Shown here in pieces: positions 45,843 to 53,693 of a DNA stretch of 64,000 nucleotides. Made by a program: the position numbers and the translations under genes. A model generated the notes under the pieces. The model saw nothing but the letters and a program-made list of their open reading frames with translations, was not told the DNA's origin and did no database searches. Every line of letters begins with the position of its first letter. Position 1 is the stretch's first letter. The DNA comes from Zoogloea oleivorans. Lineage in GTDB: Bacteria; Pseudomonadota; Gammaproteobacteria; Burkholderiales; Rhodocyclaceae. The stretch covers positions 17,563 through 81,562 of the forward strand of contig JAOAUC010000018.1 of assembly GCA_030157785.1 (NCBI GenBank), given 5' to 3'.

Positions 45843-46363
45843 AAGTTCCTGCCCTCGTCACCCACACCGTCGTCTTTCTGGTTGTCGCCACCCTGCTGGC
45901 CGCCTGCGGCAAGAGCACCGACAAAGCCGTGGCGCCCGTTGAAATCGCCAAGGACAGCTACTGCTCCCTCGACGGCATGCTCCTTGGCGACTATCCCGGC
46001 CCCAAGGCCCAGATCCACTACGCCGGCCAGCCCGAGCCGGAACTCTTCTGCGACACCACGGAAATGTTCTCCCTGCTCCTCAAGCCCGAGCAGGCCCGCA
46101 AGGTGACCGCGGCCTATGTGCAGGATCTGGACAAGACCAGCTGGGATGCCCCCAAGGGTGCCTGGACCGACGCGAGAACCGCCTTTTACGTCGTCGGCTC
46201 CAAGAAGCGCGGCGCCATGGGCCCGACGATTCCGTCCTTCGGCACCCGCGAAGGGGCCCAGAAGTTTGCCGCCGCCGAAGGCGGCAAGGTCTATCCCTTC
46301 GCCGAGATCACCCCCGACATGGCCCGCCTCGATGGCGGCGCCCTCCAAGACCAGAGGATGTAA
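45839..46363 (+). CDS. nosL: NosL, copper chaperone lipoprotein
   Basis: The 174-residue protein has a lipobox LLAAC (Cys22) and the NosL copper core: YCSLDGMLLGDYPGPKAQI, where the family's usual CxxCGM reads CSLDGM, so the second Cys is Asp. NosL binds Cu(I) and passes it to NosZ. The later FCDTTEM segment and a C-terminal Met-rich end may supply ligands. It is coupled to nosY by ATGA. A second NosL-like gene follows three genes further on. Confidence 0.9.
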   Translation: MKVPALVTHTVVFLVVATLLAACGKSTDKAVAPVEIAKDSYCSLDGMLLGDYPGPKAQIHYAGQPEPELFCDTTEMFSLLLKPEQARKVTAAYVQDLDKTSWDAPKGAWTDARTAFYVVGSKKRGAMGPTIPSFGTREGAQKFAAAEGGKVYPFAEITPDMARLDGGALQDQRM

Positions 46364-46365
46364 GC

Positions 46366-46638
46366 ATGGAATCCTTCTACCAGAACCTTCCCCCCGAAGC
46401 CGCCACTGAGATCGAACAGATCGCCCGCCTGATGTACGACGTGCGCAGCGCCCGCGACGAAGTGCTGGCCCGCCTCGGTGCGGCCGACGACGCCCAGGCC
46501 CTGCAGTGCATTGTCAGCGGCGAACTGCCCGAGCACCCGGGCTACGAGCACTACCTGTCGGCACGCATCCTTGCCGATCTGCACGGTCAGGTGCGCGCCG
46601 ATCTGGCCGCCCGCATCGCGGAGGTACGGGGCCAATGA
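46366..46638 (+). CDS. Nos-cluster small protein A, 90 residues
   Basis: The protein is acidic and helical, without signal peptide, cysteine or membrane segment. I do not recognise a family. The start lies 2 nt after nosL and its stop overlaps the next ATG (ATGA), so it is an integral part of the nos operon. A cytoplasmic helper of copper delivery or NosFY function is a guess from context only. Confidence 0.75.
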   Translation: MESFYQNLPPEAATEIEQIARLMYDVRSARDEVLARLGAADDAQALQCIVSGELPEHPGYEHYLSARILADLHGQVRADLAARIAEVRGQ

Positions 46639-47015
46639 GTCTGCATCTCGATATTGCCAGCCGCATCGACGAAACCTATGGCAAGCGCCTCGAAGGCCCG
46701 GCCGAAGTAAAGCTCGACGCCCTCATCGTGCACCTCGACAACGGCGTGACGCTTGAAGCGCGCATCGCCGCGCCCAATGCCTACGCCATTGCCTGGGCCT
46801 GGGGCGAGGCCGAGCTGCGCATCGACACTGCCCCCGTGCACAAGGATCTGGCGACCTTCCCCAACCACCTCCATGCCGCTGACGGCAGCCTGCACCACGA
46901 TCCGCTGACCCGCTGCGGCGCCGCCCCGTGGGATAACCTGAGCGCAGTCATCGACTGCGTGCTCAAGGATCCGCTGCTCGAAGGCCTCGTCGGCACCCTT
47001 GGAGCCCAATCATGA
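46635..47015 (+). CDS. Nos-cluster small protein B, 126 residues
   Basis: The protein has no signal peptide and no clear membrane segment. It is rich in His and Asp (for instance APVHKDLATFPNHLH and SLHHDPLTRC), which could bind metal, but this is not a known motif. It overlaps protein A and the second NosL by ATGA on both sides. I do not recognise the family; the tight coupling argues that it acts with the NosL proteins. Confidence 0.75.
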   Translation: MSLHLDIASRIDETYGKRLEGPAEVKLDALIVHLDNGVTLEARIAAPNAYAIAWAWGEAELRIDTAPVHKDLATFPNHLHAADGSLHHDPLTRCGAAPWDNLSAVIDCVLKDPLLEGLVGTLGAQS

Positions 47016-47509
47016 TCCACCGCCTGCTGCCCGCCCTTCTTGCCGCGCTCATGCTCGGCCAGCCGCTCGTCACCTGCGCTGCCGACCTGTCGCCCCAGTA
47101 CGTACAGCGCTCCACCCGCTGCCCGGTGTGCGGCATGTACCCCTACCGCACCCCCCAATGGACGGCCCAGATCGTCTTCAACGACCAGAGCGCCAGCAGC
47201 TTCGACTCGCCGGTGGACCTGTTCCGCTTCCTGGGCAACATGGCGCTCTTCGACAAGCAGCACAAGGCGGCCGACATCGGTGCCATCTATGTGGCCGACT
47301 ACAACACCAAGACGCTGAGCGACGCGAAGAAGGCCTTCTTCGTCCTCGGCTCCAAAGCCCTCGGCCCGATGAACGATGCGAATCTGCCCGCCTTCGCCAC
47401 GCGGGATGCCGCCGATGCCTTCGTGAAGGCCCAGGGCGGCAAGGTGCTGGCCTTTGGTGAAGTGACGCGGGACGTGATCAAGAGCCTCAACAGCGGGCAC
47501 CAGCACTGA
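47012..47509 (+). CDS. Second NosL-type protein with CPVCGM site
   Basis: The 165-residue protein has a cleavable-looking signal peptide (LPALLAALMLGQPLVTCAAD; the Cys in front of AAD may instead be a lipobox) and the complete NosL copper motif RCPVCGMYPYR near residue 36. The AFFVLGSKALGPM and GGKVLAFGEV segments follow the NosL fold. It keeps both cysteines that the first NosL lacks. Last gene of the nosDFYL block. It may load copper for NosZ or another cuproenzyme. Confidence 0.88.
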   Translation: MIHRLLPALLAALMLGQPLVTCAADLSPQYVQRSTRCPVCGMYPYRTPQWTAQIVFNDQSASSFDSPVDLFRFLGNMALFDKQHKAADIGAIYVADYNTKTLSDAKKAFFVLGSKALGPMNDANLPAFATRDAADAFVKAQGGKVLAFGEVTRDVIKSLNSGHQH

Positions 47510-47519
47510 GTAAGAACGC

Positions 47520-48047
47520 TTACGGCACCTCGCTGCCGTAAGCAATCCGGTAGCGCCGCCCGTCCCGGTACAGCAGCACATCGACACCCGCCTCGGTACC
47601 GAGGAGGATGCCATCGCCCCGCCAGTGCCGCGCCTGCGGCCGCCATGCCTGCGCCGCCGGATCGCTGCGCGGCAGAATACGAACGGGCTTGTCGCCCTCT
47701 TCCCAGATCGGGGTCGCGAAAAAGCGACGGTTCTGAATCACGGTGCAAGCGGCAGACGGCGTCCCGCCGCCAGACGCCAGCACCAGCGCCATCGCAGCCG
47801 GATCGAAGCGCTGCTGACGATCGCGCCACGGATCGCGTGTCCATTCCTTCCCCGCCGCCGGCCGGGCAGTGGCTGGCGGAAGAACCCATAGCCGGTCAGC
47901 CACCCCGTCACCATCGAAATCCCCGGTCCACACCCTGGGCGCCTGCGCTGACGGGCCAAGCTCGCAAGGGGCCGAACCTCCCGCCGCCACACACACAACG
48001 GACACCCCCAGCAGCATGCCCGCCAGCAGCCGTGCACATACCGTCAT
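47520..48047 (-). CDS. Exported protein with FG-GAP-like repeat
   Basis: The 175-residue protein has a signal peptide (LLAGMLLGVSVVCVAAGG) and the motif VWTGDFDGDGVADRLWVL (about residues 39-56), a calcium-binding FG-GAP/integrin-like turn. No further family is recognised. It starts 4 bases inside the stop of the M23-like gene, so both are one operon. The function may be surface or periplasmic; unproven. Confidence 0.7.
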   Translation of the reverse strand: MTVCARLLAGMLLGVSVVCVAAGGSAPCELGPSAQAPRVWTGDFDGDGVADRLWVLPPATARPAAGKEWTRDPWRDRQQRFDPAAMALVLASGGGTPSAACTVIQNRRFFATPIWEEGDKPVRILPRSDPAAQAWRPQARHWRGDGILLGTEAGVDVLLYRDGRRYRIAYGSEVP

Positions 48048-48850
48048 GGTTTGGCCAGCCGGGTGTTCCAGTCGTTGAGGAAGGCGCTCGGATCGATCAG
48101 GTCATTGCGCCGCATGAAGGGCACCCCATCGGCCCGCCGGGCAGAGGCATCCCTGGCGACGGACAGGGGCCCGCTGCCGCTGCCCTTGTACATTTCGAGA
48201 TGGAGCATGGCGCTTGGTACCCGGATGCCGATCAGCAGCCCAACCTGGGCGATAGGCTGCCCCATCTTCACCGTGTCGCCCTTGCGCAGCGTGCAACCCT
48301 GCTTGATCTCCCCGTAGCGGATCACGAAATCGCCGTGGTCGATCTCCAGGGCGTCGGTTTCTGCGTAGAACAGGTAGGGATCGCGCATCACCACGCCATC
48401 GCGCACCGCGTAAATGGTGCGTCCGACCGGGGCATACAGATCGCAGCCGGCATGGGCGCGCTGGCCGCCGCTGCGGTTGGAACCAAAGGCCCGCGGCGAG
48501 TGCGTCCAGTCGGCAACAGCGGCCTTCGCAAACGGAAAACAGGCATCGCCGGCCGACGGCGGCTCGACGACGCCATTGCCGGCACCGGCCAGTTTTTGCC
48601 AGGTTCGCCCGCCCGGATCGACAACACCGTCCGGCCCGATTCCGACCAGGCTCTGGAAAGCCTTGATCGCCTTGACCGTATCCGATTTGGTGGGCGGCTT
48701 GGCGATACCGCCATCGATGCCGCGGGGGTCGAGCTCGGGCCGCCCCAGTTGCCCTGCTGCCCGAGTCAGCAGTTTCTGGACAGCCACGACATCGTCCTTC
48801 ACGTTCCTGGCGCCCTTCTCCCACGCGCCAACCGATGCACCGAGTTCCAT
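48044..48850 (-). CDS. Peptidoglycan-binding/M23-like protein, catalytic His changed
   Basis: The 268-residue protein has an N-terminal peptidoglycan-binding-1-like helical part (about residues 18-85) and an M23 fold: HAGCDLYAP gives zinc ligands His133 and Asp137. The late HxH motif reads MLHLEM (215-220), so the first His, the catalytic base, is Met215 while the zinc ligand His217 stays. It may bind but not cut peptidoglycan. GGAGGAGG precedes ATG 48850; no signal peptide is seen, which is unusual. Confidence 0.78.
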   Translation of the reverse strand: MELGASVGAWEKGARNVKDDVVAVQKLLTRAAGQLGRPELDPRGIDGGIAKPPTKSDTVKAIKAFQSLVGIGPDGVVDPGGRTWQKLAGAGNGVVEPPSAGDACFPFAKAAVADWTHSPRAFGSNRSGGQRAHAGCDLYAPVGRTIYAVRDGVVMRDPYLFYAETDALEIDHGDFVIRYGEIKQGCTLRKGDTVKMGQPIAQVGLLIGIRVPSAMLHLEMYKGSGSGPLSVARDASARRADGVPFMRRNDLIDPSAFLNDWNTRLAKP

Positions 48851-48956
48851 GATTGCCTCCTCCGGGAGCACCGATGCGGCGCGGGCTTCGCGACACCGTC
48901 CCCCCAAGGTTCCAGCATAGTTCATCGCAGGTATCTGTCATCCCGGGCGCCAGACG

Positions 48957-48988
48957 AAAAAAAGCCCGGCCGGAACATCCGGTCGGGC
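48957..48988 (-). terminator. Terminator of the cytochrome c gene
   Basis: GCCCGGCCGG pairs with CCGGTCGGGC (one wobble/mismatch position) over 5 bases; on the minus strand a run of T follows. It lies just downstream of the 49037 stop. Confidence 0.8.
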
Positions 48989-49036
48989 CTTGACGCGCGG
49001 GGGTGCGCGCTGAGGAGAAAAGATTCGCTGGAACGC

Positions 49037-49426
49037 TTATTCGGCCTTGCTGGCGATGAAGTCCACCGCAGCCTTCACGTCATCGTCGCTCAAGGACGGG
49101 CTGCCGCCCTTGGCCGGCATGGCGCCCTTCTGACCGTTGAAACCTTCGATGGCGTGCTTGTAGAGGGTGTCCTTGCCCTGGGCAATACGCGGGCCCCAGT
49201 CCGCCTTGTCGCCCAGCTTGGGCGCGCCGGCCACACCGGTCTGGTGGCACATGGCGCAGGTCTTCTTGAAGACATCGGCGCCCTTGCCGCCATCCGCCGC
49301 GACAACCGGCGCCGGTGCTGCGGCAACTGGAGCAGGAGCAGGTGCTTCGGTCTTGGGGGCCTCGGACTTGCCGCACGCGGCGAGCAGGGCAACGAGGACG
49401 AGGGGAAGTAATCTTGTAGTGCGCAT
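49037..49426 (-). CDS. Cytochrome c5-type lipoprotein
   Basis: The 129-residue protein has a lipobox LLAACG (Cys18), an Ala/Pro/Glu-rich linker and a single class I cytochrome domain with CAMCH (about residues 57-61) and axial Met in GAMPAKGG (about 102). It is a periplasmic, membrane-tethered electron carrier. Its position beside the nos genes suggests it may donate to NosZ or another oxidoreductase; not proven. It is a single-gene unit with its own terminator. Confidence 0.9.
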   Translation of the reverse strand: MRTTRLLPLVLVALLAACGKSEAPKTEAPAPAPVAAAPAPVVAADGGKGADVFKKTCAMCHQTGVAGAPKLGDKADWGPRIAQGKDTLYKHAIEGFNGQKGAMPAKGGSPSLSDDDVKAAVDFIASKAE

Positions 49427-49542
49427 GGGGCTCTCTATGGTTTTTGATTGGGGCCGGGACCCGCAGGTCGGTTTGTGGAATCAATGCTATTCCCGCGGCC
49501 CCATGCACCTCATTGACCCGAGTCAATTCAGAAAAACGCTGC

Positions 49543-51750
49543 TCAGAAACGCAGCTTTACACCCGCGTTGAGCGCCCGCGGCTGCGACAGCGTACGGTTG
49601 TAGGGCTGGTTCCAGGTGTAGGCGTTTTCCGAATATTCCCGGTCGAAGAGATTCACCACGTTGGCAAAGACATCCAGCGACGGGCTCCACGCATAGTTGG
49701 CGCTGGCATTGACGATGGTGTTGGAACCCTGCCCGAAACGCATGCTGCCGCTATTGCTGGTGGTGTCCAGCAACATGGAACCGATGTAACGGATCTCGGC
49801 AAAGGTACGCAGCTTTTCGACGGGACTCCAGGTGGCGCCGAGGCTGGCCACGTCCTTGGGCACGGCAACGAGCTGCACATTGACCGGATCGGTGACGGTA
49901 CTGCCGTGGCGCGTCAGGTAGGTCTCGGTATGGGTGTACCAGGCGTCCAGGCTCAGGTTGTGGCGAATACGCCAGTTGCCGGTCAACTCGACGCCGTGGG
50001 CGCGGCCATCCTGATCATTGGTGTAGTACTTGGCCGCCCCGCCGCAACCCGGCAACGCGGCTCCGCCGCAGATCAGCTGGACCTGGGCCGGCGCGCTGCC
50101 CGAGCGGGCCGTGTAGGTGGCAATCATGTCCTTGATGTCGTACATGAAATAGGTGGCGCCAAAGCGCACGCCACCGCTGCGGTAGTCGCCACCCAGCTCC
50201 CAGCCGGTGAGGGTTTCCGGCGCCAGATCGGGGTTGGCGATGGTGGTGCTGGTACCCGTGCCGAAGGTGCGTGTCAGGTTGTTGAAGCCGGGGGCGCGAA
50301 AAGCCTTGTAGGCGGCGCCGCGCAGGGATAGTCGCTCATCAAGCTCGTAGCGCAGCGCCAGGCTGGGGTTGAAAGCGCTTTTCTCGGAGGCCGGAAGCTC
50401 GCCCCCGGTGGTCACGCCCGCGGCGGTGGTGCGCGTGTTGGACCGGTCACTGATGCGCCAGGTGTCGTAACGGGCGCTGAGGGTGATCTCCAGCGGATCC
50501 AGCGGAAAGAAGCGGGTCTGGCCAAAAAGGCCCATGAAGGTCTGGCGGCCTTCACCGTGGGTGGTGCTGTTGAAATTGCCCTGGGGGTTCGCCGGGCTGG
50601 AGGGCGTGGTGTAGAAGCGCTCGGTGTCCTCGGCTTTCAGGCCCCGGTAATCGACACCCGCCTGAAAGCCGGTCCACCGGCCGGCGAAGCTCTTGCTGTA
50701 AGTCACCGAAGCGCCCTGCTCCCGGTACCGCTGGTGGCCATACTGGGTGTAGGACTCGACGATATTGTCATTCACCCTGGCCGGCGTGAGGCTGGCACTG
50801 TTGTTGTTGAGACAACTGGTGCCGCCTTGGTAGTAGCAGGTGCTGCCGTTGTACTTCTCGAACTTCACGTACTGGGCCCACAGGTTGGTGGTCAGGCTGC
50901 TGGAGGCCTCGAAGGTCTTGGTAAGGCTGGCGGCCAGATCGGGGCTGCGTTGCACGTTGCTGCCGTGCTCATAGCTGATCTGCTGGTCCTGAACGTGGTA
51001 GCCGAGGCGCAGAAAGCCCGACAGATCGGCAGACGGCTTGAAATAGGTGGTCAGCTGGATGTTGCGGTTTTCGGTGGCCACCGGGCGCTTGTTCGGGAAA
51101 CGCCACAGGTACGCGGAGGGCGTGCTCTGGTAGCCGTCGGTGTGATAGATGTCGGCCGCCAGATTGAAGCTCAGGGCCTCGGATACGGCGAAGTTCTTCG
51201 ACACCGCCACGTTGGCCGTGCCACGGCTGCCCACCGAGACCAGCGCCTCGCCGGCGTTGTCCTTCACCCGTTTGCTGACAATGTTCACCACGCCGCCCAC
51301 CGCCATGTTGCCCCACAGGCTGGAGTTGCCGCCGCGCACCACCTCGACCCGCTCGATATTCGACAGCGGCACCTTGAACCACTGGGTGGTCATGTAAAAC
51401 GGATCGTGGATGGGGACGCCGTCGAGGAGCACCAGCACCTTCGCATTGCCCAGGCCGCGCATCTTCGTCTGGTGACCGGTGGGGTCGGACTGGCTGGCCG
51501 GCACACCGGTGAAGTTCATTCCGGGCACATTGCGCAGCAACTGATCGAGCGTCTGGGCGGGCGAACGCGCAATTTCCTCGCGGGAGATCACCGTGGTGTG
51601 CAAGGGCATTTCCTCAACCTTCGTCTCGCTGCGACTGGCCGAAATGGTCACCGATTCGAGCTCCCGGACTTCCGGCTCATCGGCGGCCATCAAGCTGGAA
51701 GCGTTGATCAATGCAATGGCAACAGCCAGCGGACGAAGCGTCGTTTTCAT
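49543..51750 (-). CDS. TonB-dependent outer-membrane receptor
   Basis: The 735-residue receptor has a signal peptide (PLAVAIALINASSLMA), a plug domain (about residues 40-160; NVPGMNF, MRGLGNAKVLVLLDGVPI) and a 22-strand barrel ending in LNAGVKLRF. AAGGAAA precedes ATG 51750. Several extracellular loops hold Cys pairs (GSTCYYQGGTSC and LICGGAALPGCGG). The substrate is unknown; the nos neighbourhood and the divergent BNR/thioredoxin genes make copper or another metal a reasonable guess. Confidence 0.92.
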   Translation of the reverse strand: MKTTLRPLAVAIALINASSLMAADEPEVRELESVTISASRSETKVEEMPLHTTVISREEIARSPAQTLDQLLRNVPGMNFTGVPASQSDPTGHQTKMRGLGNAKVLVLLDGVPIHDPFYMTTQWFKVPLSNIERVEVVRGGNSSLWGNMAVGGVVNIVSKRVKDNAGEALVSVGSRGTANVAVSKNFAVSEALSFNLAADIYHTDGYQSTPSAYLWRFPNKRPVATENRNIQLTTYFKPSADLSGFLRLGYHVQDQQISYEHGSNVQRSPDLAASLTKTFEASSSLTTNLWAQYVKFEKYNGSTCYYQGGTSCLNNNSASLTPARVNDNIVESYTQYGHQRYREQGASVTYSKSFAGRWTGFQAGVDYRGLKAEDTERFYTTPSSPANPQGNFNSTTHGEGRQTFMGLFGQTRFFPLDPLEITLSARYDTWRISDRSNTRTTAAGVTTGGELPASEKSAFNPSLALRYELDERLSLRGAAYKAFRAPGFNNLTRTFGTGTSTTIANPDLAPETLTGWELGGDYRSGGVRFGATYFMYDIKDMIATYTARSGSAPAQVQLICGGAALPGCGGAAKYYTNDQDGRAHGVELTGNWRIRHNLSLDAWYTHTETYLTRHGSTVTDPVNVQLVAVPKDVASLGATWSPVEKLRTFAEIRYIGSMLLDTTSNSGSMRFGQGSNTIVNASANYAWSPSLDVFANVVNLFDREYSENAYTWNQPYNRTLSQPRALNAGVKLRF

Positions 51751-52039
51751 GCAGTTTCCTTTTTTATTTCTATTCGAAAATGTATTTCCGTGATGGCGGC
51801 AATTATCGGGGAACCCCCTGCGACAGCCTGTGTGGCATATTGCCGCACCCTGCGCACAACCAGGACCCAAGCCATTGAAATATAATAATTTGTTTATATT
51901 CACAAAAAAGAAAACCTTGGCCCATGGCAAAACCCCGGCTACCATGAAAATCCACACTTAATTGACACGCCACCAGAAAGACAGGCGACGGCAATTAACA
52001 ATAAAGAATTGAATTGAAATTGACCAAAAACAATTCACA

Positions 52040-53233
52040 ATGAAAATAAAGCTGCTTCTTTTTGCCGCCATCCTGAGCCTCGCAGGCACAACAGCCCTGG
52101 CGCATGAGCATGCCGCCCACGGCACCACCACTCCGGCCCGGGCCGAGCTGGCGAGCATGGCCGCCTTCAGCCCCGACGGGCTGCTCCATGTGGTGAGCAA
52201 GGAAGGCGCCCAACTGGTCCTGCGGCGCAGCAGCGATGAAGGCCGCACCTGGCTGCCGCCGCTGGTGGTCAATTCCCGCCCCGAGCCCATTGCCGCCGAT
52301 GGCGACAGCCAGCCCAAGCTGGCCTTCAACCGGAACGGCGACCTGCTGGTGAGCTGGACCAAGCCCCTGGCCCGCCCCTACACCGGCGAGATCCGCCTGG
52401 CCCGGCTGGACAAGGGCGCCACGACCTTCACCGAGCCGCTCACGGTGCACAAAGACCGGGCCGAGATCACCCACCGCTTCCAGAACCTTGTCACCGACGC
52501 CAGCGGACGCGTCACCGTGCTGTGGATCGACAAACGCGCCCAGGAAGCCGCGAAGACAAAGAAGCAGACCTACCGGGGCGCCGCGGTCTATTCGGCCGTC
52601 TCCACCGACGGCGGCCGCAGCTTTGCGCCTGAAAACAAGGTGGCGGATTACTCCTGCGAATGCTGCCGCATCGCCCTCACCCTAGACCACGACGGCGCAC
52701 CGCTGGCCCTGTGGCGGCACGTCTTCGCCCCCAACGAGCGCGACCACGCCCTGGCCCGCCTCAAGCCCGACGGCACGCCCGAGCAGGTACTTCGCGCCAC
52801 CTTCGACCGCTGGAAAGTAGACGCCTGCCCGCACCAGGGCCCGTCCCTGGCGGTGGACGCCAAAGGCACCCGTCACGCGGTATGGTTCGACCAGCGCGAT
52901 GGAGATGGCCGGGTTTTCTATGGTCGCCTGCCAGGCGGCCCAGGTAACAACAACCAGGTGGAAGGACAGATACCTGTGGGTGGCCCCCGCGCCGCCCACG
53001 CCGACATTGCCTCCGCCGGCGGCGTGCTGGCCATCGTGTGGAAGGAGTTCGACGGGGAACGCACCCGGCTGCGCGGCCTGCGCTCCACCGACAGCGGGCG
53101 CAACTTCACCCCGCTTGAGCTCGCCGCCACCGACGGCAACACCGACCAGCCCCGCGTGATCGCCCGGGGCGAGCGCCTGTTTGCCTTCTGGCGGCAGGCC
53201 AATGAAGGCTTCAAGGTGTATCCGCTGCCATGA
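52040..53233 (+). CDS. BNR-repeat (sialidase-fold) protein with CxCC motif
   Basis: The 397-residue protein has a signal peptide (LLLFAAILSLAGTTALA) leading to HEHAAH at residues 22-27, then Asp-box (BNR) repeats such as SSDEGRTW, STDGGRSF and STDSGRNF, so it folds as a six-bladed propeller. The motif SCECC (about residues 205-209) is not part of sialidases and, with the N-terminal His cluster, could bind metal. The Arg triad of sialidases was not recognised, so sialic acid cleavage is unlikely. The stop overlaps the next gene by ATGA. Confidence 0.8.
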   Translation: MKIKLLLFAAILSLAGTTALAHEHAAHGTTTPARAELASMAAFSPDGLLHVVSKEGAQLVLRRSSDEGRTWLPPLVVNSRPEPIAADGDSQPKLAFNRNGDLLVSWTKPLARPYTGEIRLARLDKGATTFTEPLTVHKDRAEITHRFQNLVTDASGRVTVLWIDKRAQEAAKTKKQTYRGAAVYSAVSTDGGRSFAPENKVADYSCECCRIALTLDHDGAPLALWRHVFAPNERDHALARLKPDGTPEQVLRATFDRWKVDACPHQGPSLAVDAKGTRHAVWFDQRDGDGRVFYGRLPGGPGNNNQVEGQIPVGGPRAAHADIASAGGVLAIVWKEFDGERTRLRGLRSTDSGRNFTPLELAATDGNTDQPRVIARGERLFAFWRQANEGFKVYPLP

Positions 53234-53688
53234 GAAAACTGTTCGCCTTGCTGCTCATTGCCCTGACCACCGGGGCGGCCGCGGCCGACTTCACGTCCCT
53301 CGACCGAAGCACCGGCCGCAGCCTGACAGCCGCAGCCAGCCATACCCGGCCGACCGTCGTGGCCCTGTGGGCCTCTGACTGCGTCTATTGCAAGAAGAAC
53401 CTGCGCACCCTCGCGGCCCTTGCCAAAGCCAACCGGCAGTTGCGCATCGTCACCGTCGCTGCCGAAGTACCCGGCCCGGCCACCGGTCCCGAGATCAACA
53501 AGACCGGCGTACCCGGCGAGCGCTACGCCTATGGCGACGACGTTCCCGAAGCCCTCGCCTACGCCCTCGACCCCCACTGGCGGGGCGAATTGCCGCGCAC
53601 CTACCTGTTCGACGGCAAGGGTGGCGTGCAGGCGGTATCCGGCGTGATCGACGCAGCCGGATTCAGGGCCGCACTGCAACTCAAATAA
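53230..53688 (+). CDS. Periplasmic thioredoxin-like (TlpA-type) protein
   Basis: The 152-residue protein has a signal peptide (LLLIALTTGAAAAD) and a thioredoxin-fold core with WASDCVYCKKNL (Cys57-Cys60 region). It has an insert around GPATGPEINKTG, and a RTYLFDGKG strand with the cis-Pro region before it. It would reduce or oxidise periplasmic cysteines, possibly the CxCC of the preceding protein. ATGA overlap shows tight coupling with the BNR gene. Confidence 0.85.
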   Translation: MRKLFALLLIALTTGAAAADFTSLDRSTGRSLTAAASHTRPTVVALWASDCVYCKKNLRTLAALAKANRQLRIVTVAAEVPGPATGPEINKTGVPGERYAYGDDVPEALAYALDPHWRGELPRTYLFDGKGGVQAVSGVIDAAGFRAALQLK

Positions 53689-53693
53689 ACGCC

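Noticed and set aside
51751..52039. Cobalamin riboswitch before the TonB receptor
   Set aside because: The conserved B12-box-type sequences are not present in this gap, so a vitamin B12 receptor call is not supported.
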